DNA from: Microvirga sp. 3-52
Lineage (GTDB): Bacteria; Pseudomonadota; Alphaproteobacteria; Rhizobiales; Beijerinckiaceae
Length of the DNA: 64,000 nt
Assembly (NCBI RefSeq): GCF_018383585.1
Contig: NZ_JAHAMK010000004.1
Span: forward strand, 138,457 to 202,456
Direction: 5' to 3'
The position numbers and the translations under genes were made by a program. Shown here piece by piece: positions 34,812 through 44,280 of the stretch. The notes beneath the pieces were generated by a model. That model was not told where the DNA came from, ran no database searches, and saw only the letters and a list, made by a program, of their open reading frames with translations. Position 1 is the first letter of the stretch, and each line of letters begins with the position of its first letter.

Positions 34812-36532
34812 GCGGGGCCTCCGTTGCACAGGCCGCCGAGATCCTCCTGGTCGAGGATTCAGAGACCCAGGCCCTCCAGTTGCGTTATATGCTGGAGACG
34901 AACGGCTTCAGCGTCTCGTGGCGCTCCACGGCGGAGGCCGCCCTCGACAGCCTGAATGAAAAGCTGCCGGACCTCGTCATCGCCGATTACCACCTGCCCG
35001 GCATGAACGGGGACGAACTGACCCGCCAGATGCGCCTCAACGTGCGGACGCGGGCGCTTCCGGTGATCATGCTGACGGAAGCGCGGGAGCGTGCGGTCGA
35101 GCGCCAGGGACTGGAAAGCGGCGCAGATGCCTACATCTCCAAATCCGCCGAGCAGGAGCTGATCATTCTGCGGATCCAGGCGCTGCTACGCCGTCGCTCG
35201 TCCCCGATCGGCGACGCCAAGGAAGAGCGGCAATCCCCAAGCTTCGGCACCTTCCGCCGGGCCTGCATCCTGATCGTGGACGACAGTCCCACACGCCGCA
35301 CCTATCTCCAGAACCTGCTGGCCCATGAAGGTTATGCGGTGACGCCGGTCTCGGAACCGGCAGAAGCTCTCCGGCAAGTCCGCTCGCCGGATGCCAACTG
35401 GGACTGCGTCCTGATCAATCTGCTCAGCCCGGACTTCGACGGCATTGAGCTGTGCCGGCAGCTGAACCTCTATCGCGGGCTCGCGCCCCTGCCAGGTACG
35501 GATGCTCCAAGCTTTGCCATTGTCGGCCTGGGCAATGAGGAGGGCGGTGACATGCTTGCACGCGCCTTTGCCGCGGGTGTGGACGATATCGTCCCCTCCA
35601 CGATCGAGGCCGACGTCATGCGCGTGCGCATTCGCGCGCTCGTCCGGCGTAAGCTCATGCAGGACGAGAACTGGCGTATCGAGGCGGAGCTGCGCGAGCA
35701 GGAACTGGCTCTCGCCAAAGCCCGGGCAGAGGCTGCCTCGGCGGAGGCGTTGGCCAAGGCCAACAGCGAACTGGCAGAGGCCAACGACCTCTTGAAAGGC
35801 ACTCAGGCCCAACTCGTCCAGGCGGCCAAGATGGCGTCTCTTGGCGAATTGGTGGCCGGTATCGCCCATGAAATCAACAATCCCCTCGCCTTTATTCAGG
35901 CGCACCAGGGGACCGTGGATAAATTGCTCGCCGAGATCGCCGCGAAACTTCCACCAGAGGCAGGGCTCGAGCGGCAGGTGCAGAAATCGCGCGATCGTGT
36001 CGGTGCGATGAAGCTCGGCCTTGCACGGATTCAGGAACTTGTTCTCAATCTGAGACGCTTTTCACGACTTGACGAAGGCGACTTTCAGACGGTCAATGTG
36101 CCGGAATCCATTGAGACCGTACTGGCCCTCCTTGGCCATAAGCTCGGCACCCGGATCGACGTGCGCCGCCATTACAACGCCGTCCCAGACCTCTACTGCT
36201 CGCCAGCCCTTTTGAACCAGGTGGTCATGAACATCGTCGGCAACGCTGCCGATGCGATCAAGGGTACCGGCGGCATAGACATTGAAACTGCCAGCGACGA
36301 GACAACCTATACCATCAAGATCAGCGATACAGGACCGGGAATTCCAGGGGAATTGCGGGAACGCATCTTCGAACCGTTCTTCACCACCAAGCCCGTCGGG
36401 TCTGGAACTGGACTTGGACTGGCCATCGCTTATAGCGTCGTCCAGGCCCATAAAGGATCGATTACGGTGGATTCAGGTGCCCTGGGGGGCGCTACCTTCA
36501 CCATCACGATCCCGAGGCATATTGTTTCATGA
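34808..36532 (+). CDS. REC-REC-histidine kinase (CheS3-like position; second receiver degenerate)
   Basis: A 574-residue cytoplasmic protein. REC1 (about residues 10-128) has phospho-acceptor Asp60 in [14 protein letters not shown]2 (about 150-280) keeps the acidic pocket (ILIVDDS) but has Asn204 where the acceptor should be ([11 protein letters not shown]). A long Ala/Glu-rich coiled coil (about 288-345) joins them to a HisKA domain with His354 (GIAHEINNP) and an HATPase ([28 protein letters not shown]). REC1-degenerate REC2-output is the PleD plan, but the output is a kinase, not GGDEF. It is probably regulated by CheA through REC1, and then phosphorylates a receiver such as that of the next protein. 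CheS3 of R. centenum is a comparable design. Confidence 0.9.
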   Translation: MSGASVAQAAEILLVEDSETQALQLRYMLETNGFSVSWRSTAEAALDSLNEKLPDLVIADYHLPGMNGDELTRQMRLNVRTRALPVIMLTEARERAVERQGLESGADAYISKSAEQELIILRIQALLRRRSSPIGDAKEERQSPSFGTFRRACILIVDDSPTRRTYLQNLLAHEGYAVTPVSEPAEALRQVRSPDANWDCVLINLLSPDFDGIELCRQLNLYRGLAPLPGTDAPSFAIVGLGNEEGGDMLARAFAAGVDDIVPSTIEADVMRVRIRALVRRKLMQDENWRIEAELREQELALAKARAEAASAEALAKANSELAEANDLLKGTQAQLVQAAKMASLGELVAGIAHEINNPLAFIQAHQGTVDKLLAEIAAKLPPEAGLERQVQKSRDRVGAMKLGLARIQELVLNLRRFSRLDEGDFQTVNVPESIETVLALLGHKLGTRIDVRRHYNAVPDLYCSPALLNQVVMNIVGNAADAIKGTGGIDIETASDETTYTIKISDTGPGIPGELRERIFEPFFTTKPVGSGTGLGLAIAYSVVQAHKGSITVDSGALGGATFTITIPRHIVS

Positions 36533-38445
36533 CCTTGTCGAGCGAGATGACTTCAACCAATGGTACGATCCTGGTCGTCGATGACGAACCGGACATCCTA
36601 ATCGCGCTCGAGGATCTGTTCGAGAACGACTACCGGGTTCTGACGGCCTCGTCCCCGGTCCAGGCGCTCGACATCATCCGGCAGGAGCCTGACATCGCCA
36701 TCATCATCTCGGATCAGCGCATGCCCGAGATGCAGGGCGACGAGTTCCTGGCCAAGGCCCGCCACGAGACCGATGCCGATGCGATCCTTCTCACCGGCTA
36801 TGCGGATCTCAAGGCCGTGATTGGAGCGGTCAACAAGGGCCGCATCATGGCCTACGTTCCGAAACCCTGGGATCCGGCCGCCCTCTCCAACATGGTGGCC
36901 GCAGCCTACCAGCGGCGCATGCTGGCCCGCAAGCTCGACACGGAACGCGCGCTTTTGCGCGGCCTAATGGAAAGCACGGGCGATCTGATCTCGTTCAAGG
37001 ATCTGGACGGCCACTTCGTCCGCCTGAACGCCAGCAAGGCGCGAAGCCTCGGCTGCAGATCGGAAGATTGCCTGGGCCGCAAGGAACGGGACTATGTCTC
37101 GCCGGAACGGGCTAATATGATCGAGGAGGCGGAGCGCCGGGCTATTGCGGCGCGCGCGCCCGACGAGGTGATCGAGGAGCGGACCTCGCCCGACGGTACG
37201 ACCCAGTGGTTCCTCATCAACCATATCCCAATCCTCGATGAGGCAGGAACCGTTACGAACCTCGCCACCATCGAGCGCGACATCACCGAGCGCAAGCTGA
37301 TGGAGATGCGCCTGCGGCAGGCGGACAAGATGCAGGCCCTAGGGACCCTCGCTGGGGGCGTCGCCCACGACTTCAACAACCTGTTGATGGCCGTTCTTGG
37401 TAGTCTGGACCTCGCCTCGCGCCGCGCGCCTGACGATCCCCGGCTGACGCGACTGTTGCAGAACGCCACCTATGCGGCGGAGCGCGGCGCCTCCCTAACC
37501 CAGCGTCTCCTGAGCTTCAGCCGCCAGCGCGACCTGCGACTGCAGGCGGTAGACGTGAACCAAGTCATCACCGGCATGAACGACCTGCTGACGCGTACGC
37601 TTGGTGGCGTCATGCGGATCGAGCGGCATCTTCATGATGGCTTGTGGACGGCCATGGTCGACCCGGATCAGCTCGAACTCGCCATCCTCAACCTGTGCAT
37701 CAATGCCCGCGACGCTATGGCAGAGAACGGGATCCTTACTCTCTCGACCCGCAACGAGACGGTGGAAGAGGGTCGGATTACGGAATTGAGCGGTGGTGAG
37801 TACGTGGTGATCTCTGTCGCAGATACAGGCAGCGGCATTCCACCGGAGGTTCTGGCGAGGGTGCTCGAGCCCTTCTTCACCACCAAGGAGGTTGGCAAGG
37901 GTACCGGACTCGGGTTGCCCATGGTCTATGGGCTGGCTCAACAATCCGGTGGCACCGTGACCATCCACAGCACGGTCGGAGTAGGCACGACCGTTGAGCT
38001 TTACCTGTCCCGTGCAGCCGTTGAGCGGGAGGACAGTCCGCATGAGGAGCAGGCGATCGCGCCGAACGCGCCCAAGGTGCGCATCCTTCTCGTCGATGAC
38101 GATGCGGAAGTGAGAACCGTGACGGCCGCTTATCTCACCGAGATGGGACATCGAGTCGTGGAGGCGGCAGACGGATCGTCAGCCCTCGACATCCTGAAGG
38201 CGGACGATCAGGTCGAACTCCTCATCGCCGATTTTGCGATGCCCGGCATGACGGGAACCGACTTGGCCGATAAGGCCAGAGAGGCAAGACCCAATCTCGG
38301 CGTCCTGCTCGTGACCGGATATGCCGATCCGAAGCGGCTGCCGGAGGGTTATCTGATGCTCCACAAGCCCTTCAGCCGCACCGATCTGTCTTTGAAGGTC
38401 ACCGAGGCGGCTCGTCGCGGCCGGGATCGGAATTCTTCCACCTGA
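36529..38445 (+). CDS. REC-PAS-histidine kinase-REC hybrid
   Basis: A 638-residue cytoplasmic hybrid kinase. The N-terminal receiver has Asp62 in ISDQRMPEMQG, the DQRMP form often seen in RpfG-like regulators. A PAS domain lies at about residues 145-262 (LISFKDLDGHFVRLN ... ERDITERK). The HisKA carries His280 in GGVAHDFNNLL, and the HATPase has ADTGSGIP and GTGLGLPMVYG. The C-terminal receiver has Asp568 in IADFAMPGMTG. No DNA-binding or GGDEF/EAL output is present. The start overlaps the previous stop (ATGA), and this is the last gene of the operon. It may receive phosphate from CheA or from the REC-REC kinase. The final output protein is not encoded here. Confidence 0.92.
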   Translation: MTLSSEMTSTNGTILVVDDEPDILIALEDLFENDYRVLTASSPVQALDIIRQEPDIAIIISDQRMPEMQGDEFLAKARHETDADAILLTGYADLKAVIGAVNKGRIMAYVPKPWDPAALSNMVAAAYQRRMLARKLDTERALLRGLMESTGDLISFKDLDGHFVRLNASKARSLGCRSEDCLGRKERDYVSPERANMIEEAERRAIAARAPDEVIEERTSPDGTTQWFLINHIPILDEAGTVTNLATIERDITERKLMEMRLRQADKMQALGTLAGGVAHDFNNLLMAVLGSLDLASRRAPDDPRLTRLLQNATYAAERGASLTQRLLSFSRQRDLRLQAVDVNQVITGMNDLLTRTLGGVMRIERHLHDGLWTAMVDPDQLELAILNLCINARDAMAENGILTLSTRNETVEEGRITELSGGEYVVISVADTGSGIPPEVLARVLEPFFTTKEVGKGTGLGLPMVYGLAQQSGGTVTIHSTVGVGTTVELYLSRAAVEREDSPHEEQAIAPNAPKVRILLVDDDAEVRTVTAAYLTEMGHRVVEAADGSSALDILKADDQVELLIADFAMPGMTGTDLADKAREARPNLGVLLVTGYADPKRLPEGYLMLHKPFSRTDLSLKVTEAARRGRDRNSST

Positions 38446-38590
38446 CAATGCCTCCCTGGCGGCCGATTGTTGACAAGAGCTCTTTAGGCGACTTTGGCCA
38501 GAAACCGTCCGGAATCGCGGAAAATTGACCCTTCGGCCCGCCGATTCTGGCTGGCGCGCAGGCAGAAAATGGTAAATTTCTTTTAAAAAT

Positions 38591-38642
38591 TATCCATTGT
38601 TGCATGGATAGATTGACATTATCGGGGCTTCGCACCTTAACT
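38591..38642 (+). promoter_or_regulatory. dpp operon promoter candidate with upstream 20-bp dyad
   Basis: TATCCAT (38591-38597) and ATGGATA (38604-38610) are exact reverse complements around six bases. Three bases on is a perfect -35 TTGACA (38613-38618), with a weak -10 (TTAACT, about 38637-38642) at 18 bases. The site is AT-rich against its surroundings, and dppA starts at 38690. The dyad is a plausible operator; its regulator is unknown. Confidence 0.5.
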
Positions 38643-38689
38643 CCGTCACAGAACGGCCACGAGTAGAGCCGTCTCAGAGGACCTAGGTA

Positions 38690-40291
38690 ATGAAAAAATC
38701 AGCCCTTTTCGCAGCCATCTGCGTTCCGGCTTTCCTGGCCGCCGCTCCGCTGGCCGCCAAGACCCTCGTTTACTGCTCCGAGGGCAGCCCGGAGAACTTC
38801 TATCCCGGCATCAACACCACCGGCACCTCGTTCGACGTGAACGAGCACATCTACGACAACATCGTGGACTTCGAGCGCGGCGGCACGCAGGTTGTTCCCG
38901 GCCTCGCCGAGAAATGGGACATCTCCGCTGACGGCACGGTCTACACCTTCCATATCCGCAAGAACGCGAAGTTCCACTCCAACAAGGCCTTCAAGCCGAC
39001 CCGCAACGTGAACGCAGACGACATCGTGTTCATGCTTGAGCGCCAGTGGAAGGAAGACAATCCTTACTTCAAGGTCACGAGCCCGAACCACTCCTACTTC
39101 ACGGACATGGGCATGCCCAAGCTGCTGAAGTCGGTGGAAAAGGTCGACGAGTACACCGTCCGCATCACCCTCAATCAGCCTGAAGCTCCCTTCCTGTCGA
39201 ACCTCGCCATGCAGTGGGCCGGCGTCCAGTCGAAGGAATATGCCGACGCCATGCTGAAGGCCGGCACCCCGGAGAAGATCGACCAGGATCCGATCGGCTC
39301 GGGCCCGTTCACCCTCGTCAACTACCAGAAGGACGCCATCGTCCGCTTCAAGGCCTTCCCTGAATATTGGGGCGGCAAGGCGAAGATCGACGATCTCGTG
39401 TTCGCCATCACCCCGGATGCCTCAGTCCGCTGGGCGAAGCTCCAGAAGGGCGAATGCCATGTCATGCCGTATCCGAACCCGGCTGACATCGAGGCCATCA
39501 AGAAGGATCCGAACGTCACGCTCATGGAGCAGGCCGGCCTGAACATCGGCTACCTTGCCTACCAGACCACGAAGAAGCCCTTCGACGATGTGCGCGTCCG
39601 CAAGGCCTTCAACATGGCCATGAACAAGAAGGCCATCGTCGATGCCGTGTTCCTCGGCTCGGGCGTACCTGCCAAGAACCCGATCCCGCCCTCCATGTGG
39701 TCGTACAACGACTCCGTGAAGGAAGACGAGTACAACCCCGAAGCGGCCAAGAAGCTTCTGGCGGAAGCTGGCTACCCGAATGGTCTCGAGACGGACCTCT
39801 GGGCCATGCCGGTTCAGCGTCCCTACAACCCGAATGCGCGCCGCATTGCCGAGCTCATGCAGGCCGATCTCGCCAAGATTGGCGTGAAGGCCGAGATCAA
39901 GAGCTTCGAGTGGGGTGAGTACCGCAAGCGGGCTCAGGCCGGCGAGCACCAGATGGCTCAGCTGGGATGGACAGGCGACAACGGCGATCCGGACAACTTC
40001 CTGCATACCCTGCTGGGCTGCGCCTCGGCGCAGAGCGCCTCCGGCTCGAACATCGCCAAGTTCTGCCACAAGCCGTTCGACGATCTCGTCACGAAGGCGA
40101 AGGTCGTGACCGATCAGGCCGAGCGCACCAAGCTCTACCAAGAAGCTCAGAAGATCTTCAAAGAGCAGGCTCCCTGGTTCACGATTGCTCACGCCGTGCA
40201 GCTGAAGCCGGTCCGCAAGGAAGTCGTGGATTTCAAGCTCTCGCCTTTCGGTCGCCACACCTTCTACGGCGTGGACATCAAGGGCAAATAA
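38690..40291 (+). CDS. dppA: Dipeptide/oligopeptide ABC transporter substrate-binding protein (DppA-like)
   Basis: A 533-residue periplasmic binding protein of the SBP_bac_5 family. The Sec signal peptide (about residues 1-23) is followed by TLVYCSEGSPENFYPG, the DppA-like start. The ligand-domain motif LGWTGDNGDPDNFL (about 424-437) and its Asp are strong markers of the DppA/SapA group, which bind dipeptides or haem. Length is normal. A ribosome binding site (CAGAGGA) lies upstream. A strong hairpin with a T-run separates it from the permease genes, so it is probably made in excess. Specificity for peptides rather than, for example, 5-aminolevulinate is inferred. Confidence 0.9.
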   Translation: MKKSALFAAICVPAFLAAAPLAAKTLVYCSEGSPENFYPGINTTGTSFDVNEHIYDNIVDFERGGTQVVPGLAEKWDISADGTVYTFHIRKNAKFHSNKAFKPTRNVNADDIVFMLERQWKEDNPYFKVTSPNHSYFTDMGMPKLLKSVEKVDEYTVRITLNQPEAPFLSNLAMQWAGVQSKEYADAMLKAGTPEKIDQDPIGSGPFTLVNYQKDAIVRFKAFPEYWGGKAKIDDLVFAITPDASVRWAKLQKGECHVMPYPNPADIEAIKKDPNVTLMEQAGLNIGYLAYQTTKKPFDDVRVRKAFNMAMNKKAIVDAVFLGSGVPAKNPIPPSMWSYNDSVKEDEYNPEAAKKLLAEAGYPNGLETDLWAMPVQRPYNPNARRIAELMQADLAKIGVKAEIKSFEWGEYRKRAQAGEHQMAQLGWTGDNGDPDNFLHTLLGCASAQSASGSNIAKFCHKPFDDLVTKAKVVTDQAERTKLYQEAQKIFKEQAPWFTIAHAVQLKPVRKEVVDFKLSPFGRHTFYGVDIKGK

Positions 40292-40310
40292 GCTAATCCC
40301 TTCAACCTAC

Positions 40311-40345
40311 GGCGGAGCGGCTCAAAAAAGCCGCTCCGCCTTTTT
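40311..40345 (+). terminator. Intrinsic terminator/attenuator between dppA and dppB
   Basis: A perfect 12-bp stem (GGCGGAGCGGCT, 40311-40322, with AGCCGCTCCGCC, 40329-40340), loop CAAAAA, followed directly by TTTTT. It should end most transcripts after dppA, with partial readthrough giving less permease and ATPase. Confidence 0.9.
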
Positions 40346-40356
40346 ACGTTCAGACG

Positions 40357-41367
40357 ATGCTCAGATTCATTTTAACGCGCGTCAGCCTGATCATCCCGAC
40401 CTTCATCGGGATCACATTGCTGGCCTTCTTCCTGATCCGCCTGGTACCAGGCGATCCCATCGAAACCCTCGCAGGCGAGCGTGGCATCGATCCCGCCCGC
40501 CACGAGCAGCTCCGCAAGGAATATGGCTTCGACAAGCCGATCATCGTTCAGTACGGGATTTATCTGGCCCGCGTGCTCCAGGGAGATCTGGGCAAGTCGA
40601 TGATCACGCAGGAGCCGGTGCTGAACGAGTTCTCGGCGCTGTTCCCGGCCACGATCGAGCTGGCTCTTTGCGCCATCATCTTTGCGCTCTTTCTCGGTCT
40701 TCCGGCCGGGATCATCGCTGCGATCAAGCGAAACTCGATCTTCGACCATGGAGTCATGGGCATCTCGCTCGCCGGTTACTCCATGCCGATCTTCTGGTGG
40801 GGCCTGATCCTCATCCTGTTGTTTTCTGTGCAGTTCGACCTGACGCCCGTCTCCGGCCGCATCGACGTGCTGTACTACATCGAACCGATCACCGGCTTCC
40901 TGCTGATCGATACGCTCCTGTCCGATGAGCCGGAGGCCTTCTGGTCGGCCATCAGGCACCTGATCCTGCCCACCATCGTGCTCGGCACGGTGCCCTTGGC
41001 CGTGATCGCCCGCATGACCCGCTCGGCGATGCTGGAAGTGCTCGGAGAGGACTACATCCGCACCGCTAAGGCCAAGGGCCTTTCACGGTTCCGTATCGTG
41101 GCCCTGCATGCCCTGCGCAACGCCCTCATCCCGGTCGTGACGGTGATCGGTCTGCAGGTGGGCGTGCTGTTCACCGGCGCGATCCTCACGGAAACCATCT
41201 TTTCCTGGCCGGGCGTCGGCAAATGGCTCATCGATGCCATCTTCCGCCGCGACTATCCCGTGCTGCAGGGCGGCGCCCTTCTACTCGGGGTCGTCGTGAT
41301 GGGCGTGAACCTTCTCGTCGATCTTGCCTACGGGCTCATCAATCCTCGCATCAGGCATACCCGATGA
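40357..41367 (+). CDS. dppB: Dipeptide ABC transporter permease DppB
   Basis: A 336-residue inner-membrane permease of the BPD_transp_1 family. The characteristic N-terminus is LRFILTRVSLIIPTFIGITLLAFFLIRLVPGDP. About six TM helices follow, and the EAA-type coupling loop (EVLGEDYIRTAKAKGLSRFRIVALHALRNALIPV) lies near residues 227-260. It starts 12 bases after the terminator T-run and overlaps dppC by ATGA. It forms the channel heterodimer with DppC. Confidence 0.93.
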   Translation: MLRFILTRVSLIIPTFIGITLLAFFLIRLVPGDPIETLAGERGIDPARHEQLRKEYGFDKPIIVQYGIYLARVLQGDLGKSMITQEPVLNEFSALFPATIELALCAIIFALFLGLPAGIIAAIKRNSIFDHGVMGISLAGYSMPIFWWGLILILLFSVQFDLTPVSGRIDVLYYIEPITGFLLIDTLLSDEPEAFWSAIRHLILPTIVLGTVPLAVIARMTRSAMLEVLGEDYIRTAKAKGLSRFRIVALHALRNALIPVVTVIGLQVGVLFTGAILTETIFSWPGVGKWLIDAIFRRDYPVLQGGALLLGVVVMGVNLLVDLAYGLINPRIRHTR

Positions 41368-42275
41368 CCACCGAAACCATGGAAGCTCCGGCTGTCGCGG
41401 TGCCGACGGCCACCCCGCCCCATCCGCTCCGCGAGTTCTGGGGCTATTTCAGCGCCAACCATGGCGCCGTCGCCGGGCTCGTGATCATTGTTGCCGTGGT
41501 GCTCGTCGCATTGCTGGCCGATGTGATCGCCCCTCATGACCCCAATGTCACGAACACTGCCATCGCGCTCAAGCCGCCGTTCTGGCAGGAAGGCGGCTCG
41601 ATTGCCTATCCGCTCGGCACCGATCCTATCGGACGCGATATTCTGTCCCGTCTGATCTACGGCGCCCGGCTGTCGCTGCTCATCGGTATCGTGGTGGTGA
41701 CCATCTCGATCGCTATCGGCACCGTGCTCGGTCTCGTGGCTGGCTTCTTCCGTGGCCTGACCGAGATCTTCATCATGCGCCTGATGGATATCGTCCTCAC
41801 TCTGCCCAGCCTCCTGCTTGCCATCGTGATCGTGGCGGTGCTCGGTCCAGGCCTGATGAATGCGATGCTGGCGGTAGCCCTCGTGATCCTGCCGCATTAC
41901 GTGCGCCTCGCCCGCGCGGCGGTGATCACCGAAACCTCGAAGGATTACGTGACGGCGGCCCGCGTGAGCGGCGCCGGCACGACGCGACTGATGTTCAAGG
42001 AAGTGCTGCCGAACTGCACCGCTCCCCTGATCGTGCAGGCATCCCTCGGCATCTCGACCGCGATTCTGGATGCTGCCGCGCTCGGCTTCCTCGGCCTCGG
42101 CGCGCAGCCTCCGTCTCCGGAATGGGGCACCATGTTGGCCGATGCCCGCGAATTCGTGCTTCGCGCCTGGTGGGTCGTGACCTTCCCGGGTCTCGCCATC
42201 CTCATCACGGTGCTTGCCTTCAATCTTCTGGGCGACGGTCTTCGCGACGCCCTCGATCCTAAACTGAAGCGCTGA
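41364..42275 (+). CDS. dppC: Dipeptide ABC transporter permease DppC
   Basis: A 303-residue permease partner of DppB. A hydrophilic Pro/Ala-rich N-terminus of about 30 residues comes first, then TM1. The DppC motif [24 protein letters not shown] is at about residues 83-106, the coupling loop [20 protein letters not shown] near 192, and the family end [21 protein letters not shown] near 231. The ATG in the ATGA overlap gives the normal length; the open frame upstream lies inside dppB. dppD follows after two bases. Confidence 0.93.
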   Translation: MTTETMEAPAVAVPTATPPHPLREFWGYFSANHGAVAGLVIIVAVVLVALLADVIAPHDPNVTNTAIALKPPFWQEGGSIAYPLGTDPIGRDILSRLIYGARLSLLIGIVVVTISIAIGTVLGLVAGFFRGLTEIFIMRLMDIVLTLPSLLLAIVIVAVLGPGLMNAMLAVALVILPHYVRLARAAVITETSKDYVTAARVSGAGTTRLMFKEVLPNCTAPLIVQASLGISTAILDAAALGFLGLGAQPPSPEWGTMLADAREFVLRAWWVVTFPGLAILITVLAFNLLGDGLRDALDPKLKR

Positions 42276-42277
42276 TC

Positions 42278-43294
42278 ATGGCTCTAGTCGAAATTGAAAA
42301 TCTGTCGGTCGAATTCCCAACTCAAGGCGGCATCATGCGTGCCGTGGATGGTGTGAGCCTCAAGCTCGACGAAGGCGAGGTTCTCGGCGTCGTGGGCGAG
42401 TCAGGCTCCGGCAAGAGCGTCACGATGCTGGCCCTCATGGGCCTCATTCCCTTTCCCGGCCGCGTGAGGGCTGACAAGCTCACCTTCAACGGCCGTGACC
42501 TCCTGACGATCTCCGACAAGGAGCGACGCAAGCTCACGGGCAAGGACGTCGCGATGATCTTCCAGGAGCCGATGACGAGTTTGAACCCGTCCTTCACCAT
42601 TGGTTTCCAGCTCACCGAGTCTCTGCGCCTGCATGAGGGCATGGATCGTAAGGCTGCGCGCCGCCGGGCCGTCGAGCTCCTGGAACAGGTCGGCATACCC
42701 TCGCCGGAAAGCCGCCTGTCCGCCTATCCGCATCAGATGTCGGGCGGCATGAACCAGCGTGTGATGATCGCGATGGCGATTGCCTGCAATCCGAAGCTGC
42801 TGATCGCGGACGAGCCCACCACCGCTCTCGACGTCACGATCCAGGCGCAGATCCTCGATCTGCTCATGACCCTCCAGAAGGAGCGCAACATGGGCCTCGT
42901 CATGATCACTCACAACATGGGCGTTGTCGCCGACACCGCAAAGCGCGTGATGGTGATGTACGCGGGCCAGATCATGGAGGAGCGTTCCGCGACGGATCTC
43001 TTCGCCTCGCCGCAGCATCCCTACACGGCGGCTCTGCTCGCCGCTCTCCCGGAGCGCAGCGAAGGGGGACGCCTCGCGACGATCCCCGGTGTGGTTCCCG
43101 GCCTCTACGATCGCCCGAAAGGCTGCCTGTTCAGTCCTCGCTGCGCCTATGCCACGGAGCATTCGCGCAGTGTGCGCCCTGACCTGCGCCCCTGGGCAGG
43201 CGGCCATATCCGCTGCCATTATCCGCTCGGCGATCCGAACCGGAATGCCGAAATAAAGCACGATCACCCCATTGGAACGGAGGCTGCGTCGTGA
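42278..43294 (+). CDS. dppD: Dipeptide ABC transporter ATP-binding protein DppD
   Basis: A 338-residue ATPase. Walker A is GESGSGKSV (about residue 40), the signature [15 protein letters not shown] and Walker [15 protein letters not shown] (about 180). The C-terminal oligopeptide-transporter domain has the conserved [12 protein letters not shown] cysteines, which can hold an iron-sulfur cluster in DppD-type ATPases. It acts with DppF as a heterodimer. The stop overlaps the dppF GTG start (GTGA). Confidence 0.93.
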   Translation: MALVEIENLSVEFPTQGGIMRAVDGVSLKLDEGEVLGVVGESGSGKSVTMLALMGLIPFPGRVRADKLTFNGRDLLTISDKERRKLTGKDVAMIFQEPMTSLNPSFTIGFQLTESLRLHEGMDRKAARRRAVELLEQVGIPSPESRLSAYPHQMSGGMNQRVMIAMAIACNPKLLIADEPTTALDVTIQAQILDLLMTLQKERNMGLVMITHNMGVVADTAKRVMVMYAGQIMEERSATDLFASPQHPYTAALLAALPERSEGGRLATIPGVVPGLYDRPKGCLFSPRCAYATEHSRSVRPDLRPWAGGHIRCHYPLGDPNRNAEIKHDHPIGTEAAS

Positions 43295-44274
43295 GCGCTC
43301 CCGTTGTCGAAGCCAAAGGCCTGAAGCAGGTCTACAAGGTCAAACGCGGCCTGTTCAAGGAACCGGGCCATCTGCAGGCCGTCGGTGGCATTTCCTTTGC
43401 CATCGAGCCCGGCAAGACGCTCGCCGTCGTGGGTGAATCCGGCTGCGGCAAGTCCACGCTTGCGCGCATGGTGACGCTCATCGAGAAACCGACGGAAGGC
43501 TCGCTCTCCCTCGATGGCATCGATGCGGTCAATCCGCCGTCGAACTATGCCAAGGAGCTGCGCCGCATGGTGCAGCTGGTGTTCCAGAATCCGTACGGCT
43601 CGCTCAACCCACGCAAGAAAGTGGGCACCATCCTGGAAGAACCGCTCGCCATCAACACCAAGCTGTCCTCTTCGGAGCGCACCGAGCGCGCCCGGGCGAT
43701 GATGGCGAAGGTGGGATTGCGGCCGGAGCACTACAACCGCTATCCGCACATGTTCTCGGGCGGACAGCGCCAGCGCATCGCCATCGCCCGCGCGCTCATG
43801 CTCTCGCCGAAGCTCGTCGTGGCGGACGAGCCTGTCTCGGCACTCGACGTGTCGATCCAGGCTCAGGTGCTCAACCTTCTCGCCGATCTGCAGCAGGAGA
43901 TGGGGCTTGCCTATCTCTTCATCTCACACGATCTCGGCGTGGTCAGGCACATCGCCCATGACGTGCTCGTCATGTATCTCGGCCATGCGGTCGAGCACGG
44001 TCCGAAGGACAGGATCTATGCCCGTCCGCTGCATCCCTATACGCAGGCGCTTCTCTCTTCCACGCCCGGCATCACCGGCGTAAGGCGCAAGCGCATCGTG
44101 CTGAAAGGCGAACTGCCCTCTCCTCTCAACCCGCCGAAAGGCTGCGTGTTCTCGACCCGCTGTCCCTATGTGACCGAGCGCTGCAAGGTGGAGCGCCCGC
44201 AGTTACGGGAACTCGACGGCCGTCAGGTTGCGTGCCACTACGCCGAGAACTTCCTCAAGGAGGCAGCAGCTTAA
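43291..44274 (+). CDS. dppF: Dipeptide ABC transporter ATP-binding protein DppF
   Basis: A 327-residue ATPase, the second of the pair. It begins with the DppF-type [19 protein letters not shown]. Walker A is GESGCGKST, the signature [15 protein letters not shown], and Walker [15 protein letters not shown]. The C-terminal domain has [15 protein letters not shown]. The start is GTG in the GTGA overlap. It is last in the operon; the convergent AI-2E gene ends six bases after its stop, with no clear terminator between. Confidence 0.93.
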   Translation: MSAPVVEAKGLKQVYKVKRGLFKEPGHLQAVGGISFAIEPGKTLAVVGESGCGKSTLARMVTLIEKPTEGSLSLDGIDAVNPPSNYAKELRRMVQLVFQNPYGSLNPRKKVGTILEEPLAINTKLSSSERTERARAMMAKVGLRPEHYNRYPHMFSGGQRQRIAIARALMLSPKLVVADEPVSALDVSIQAQVLNLLADLQQEMGLAYLFISHDLGVVRHIAHDVLVMYLGHAVEHGPKDRIYARPLHPYTQALLSSTPGITGVRRKRIVLKGELPSPLNPPKGCVFSTRCPYVTERCKVERPQLRELDGRQVACHYAENFLKEAAA

Positions 44275-44280
44275 GCCGGA

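Noticed and set aside
34808..38445. GGDEF or EAL domain in the chemosensory operon (WspR equivalent)
   Set aside because: Both proteins end in HisKA/HATPase or REC sequence; no GG[DE]EF or ExL motif was seen.
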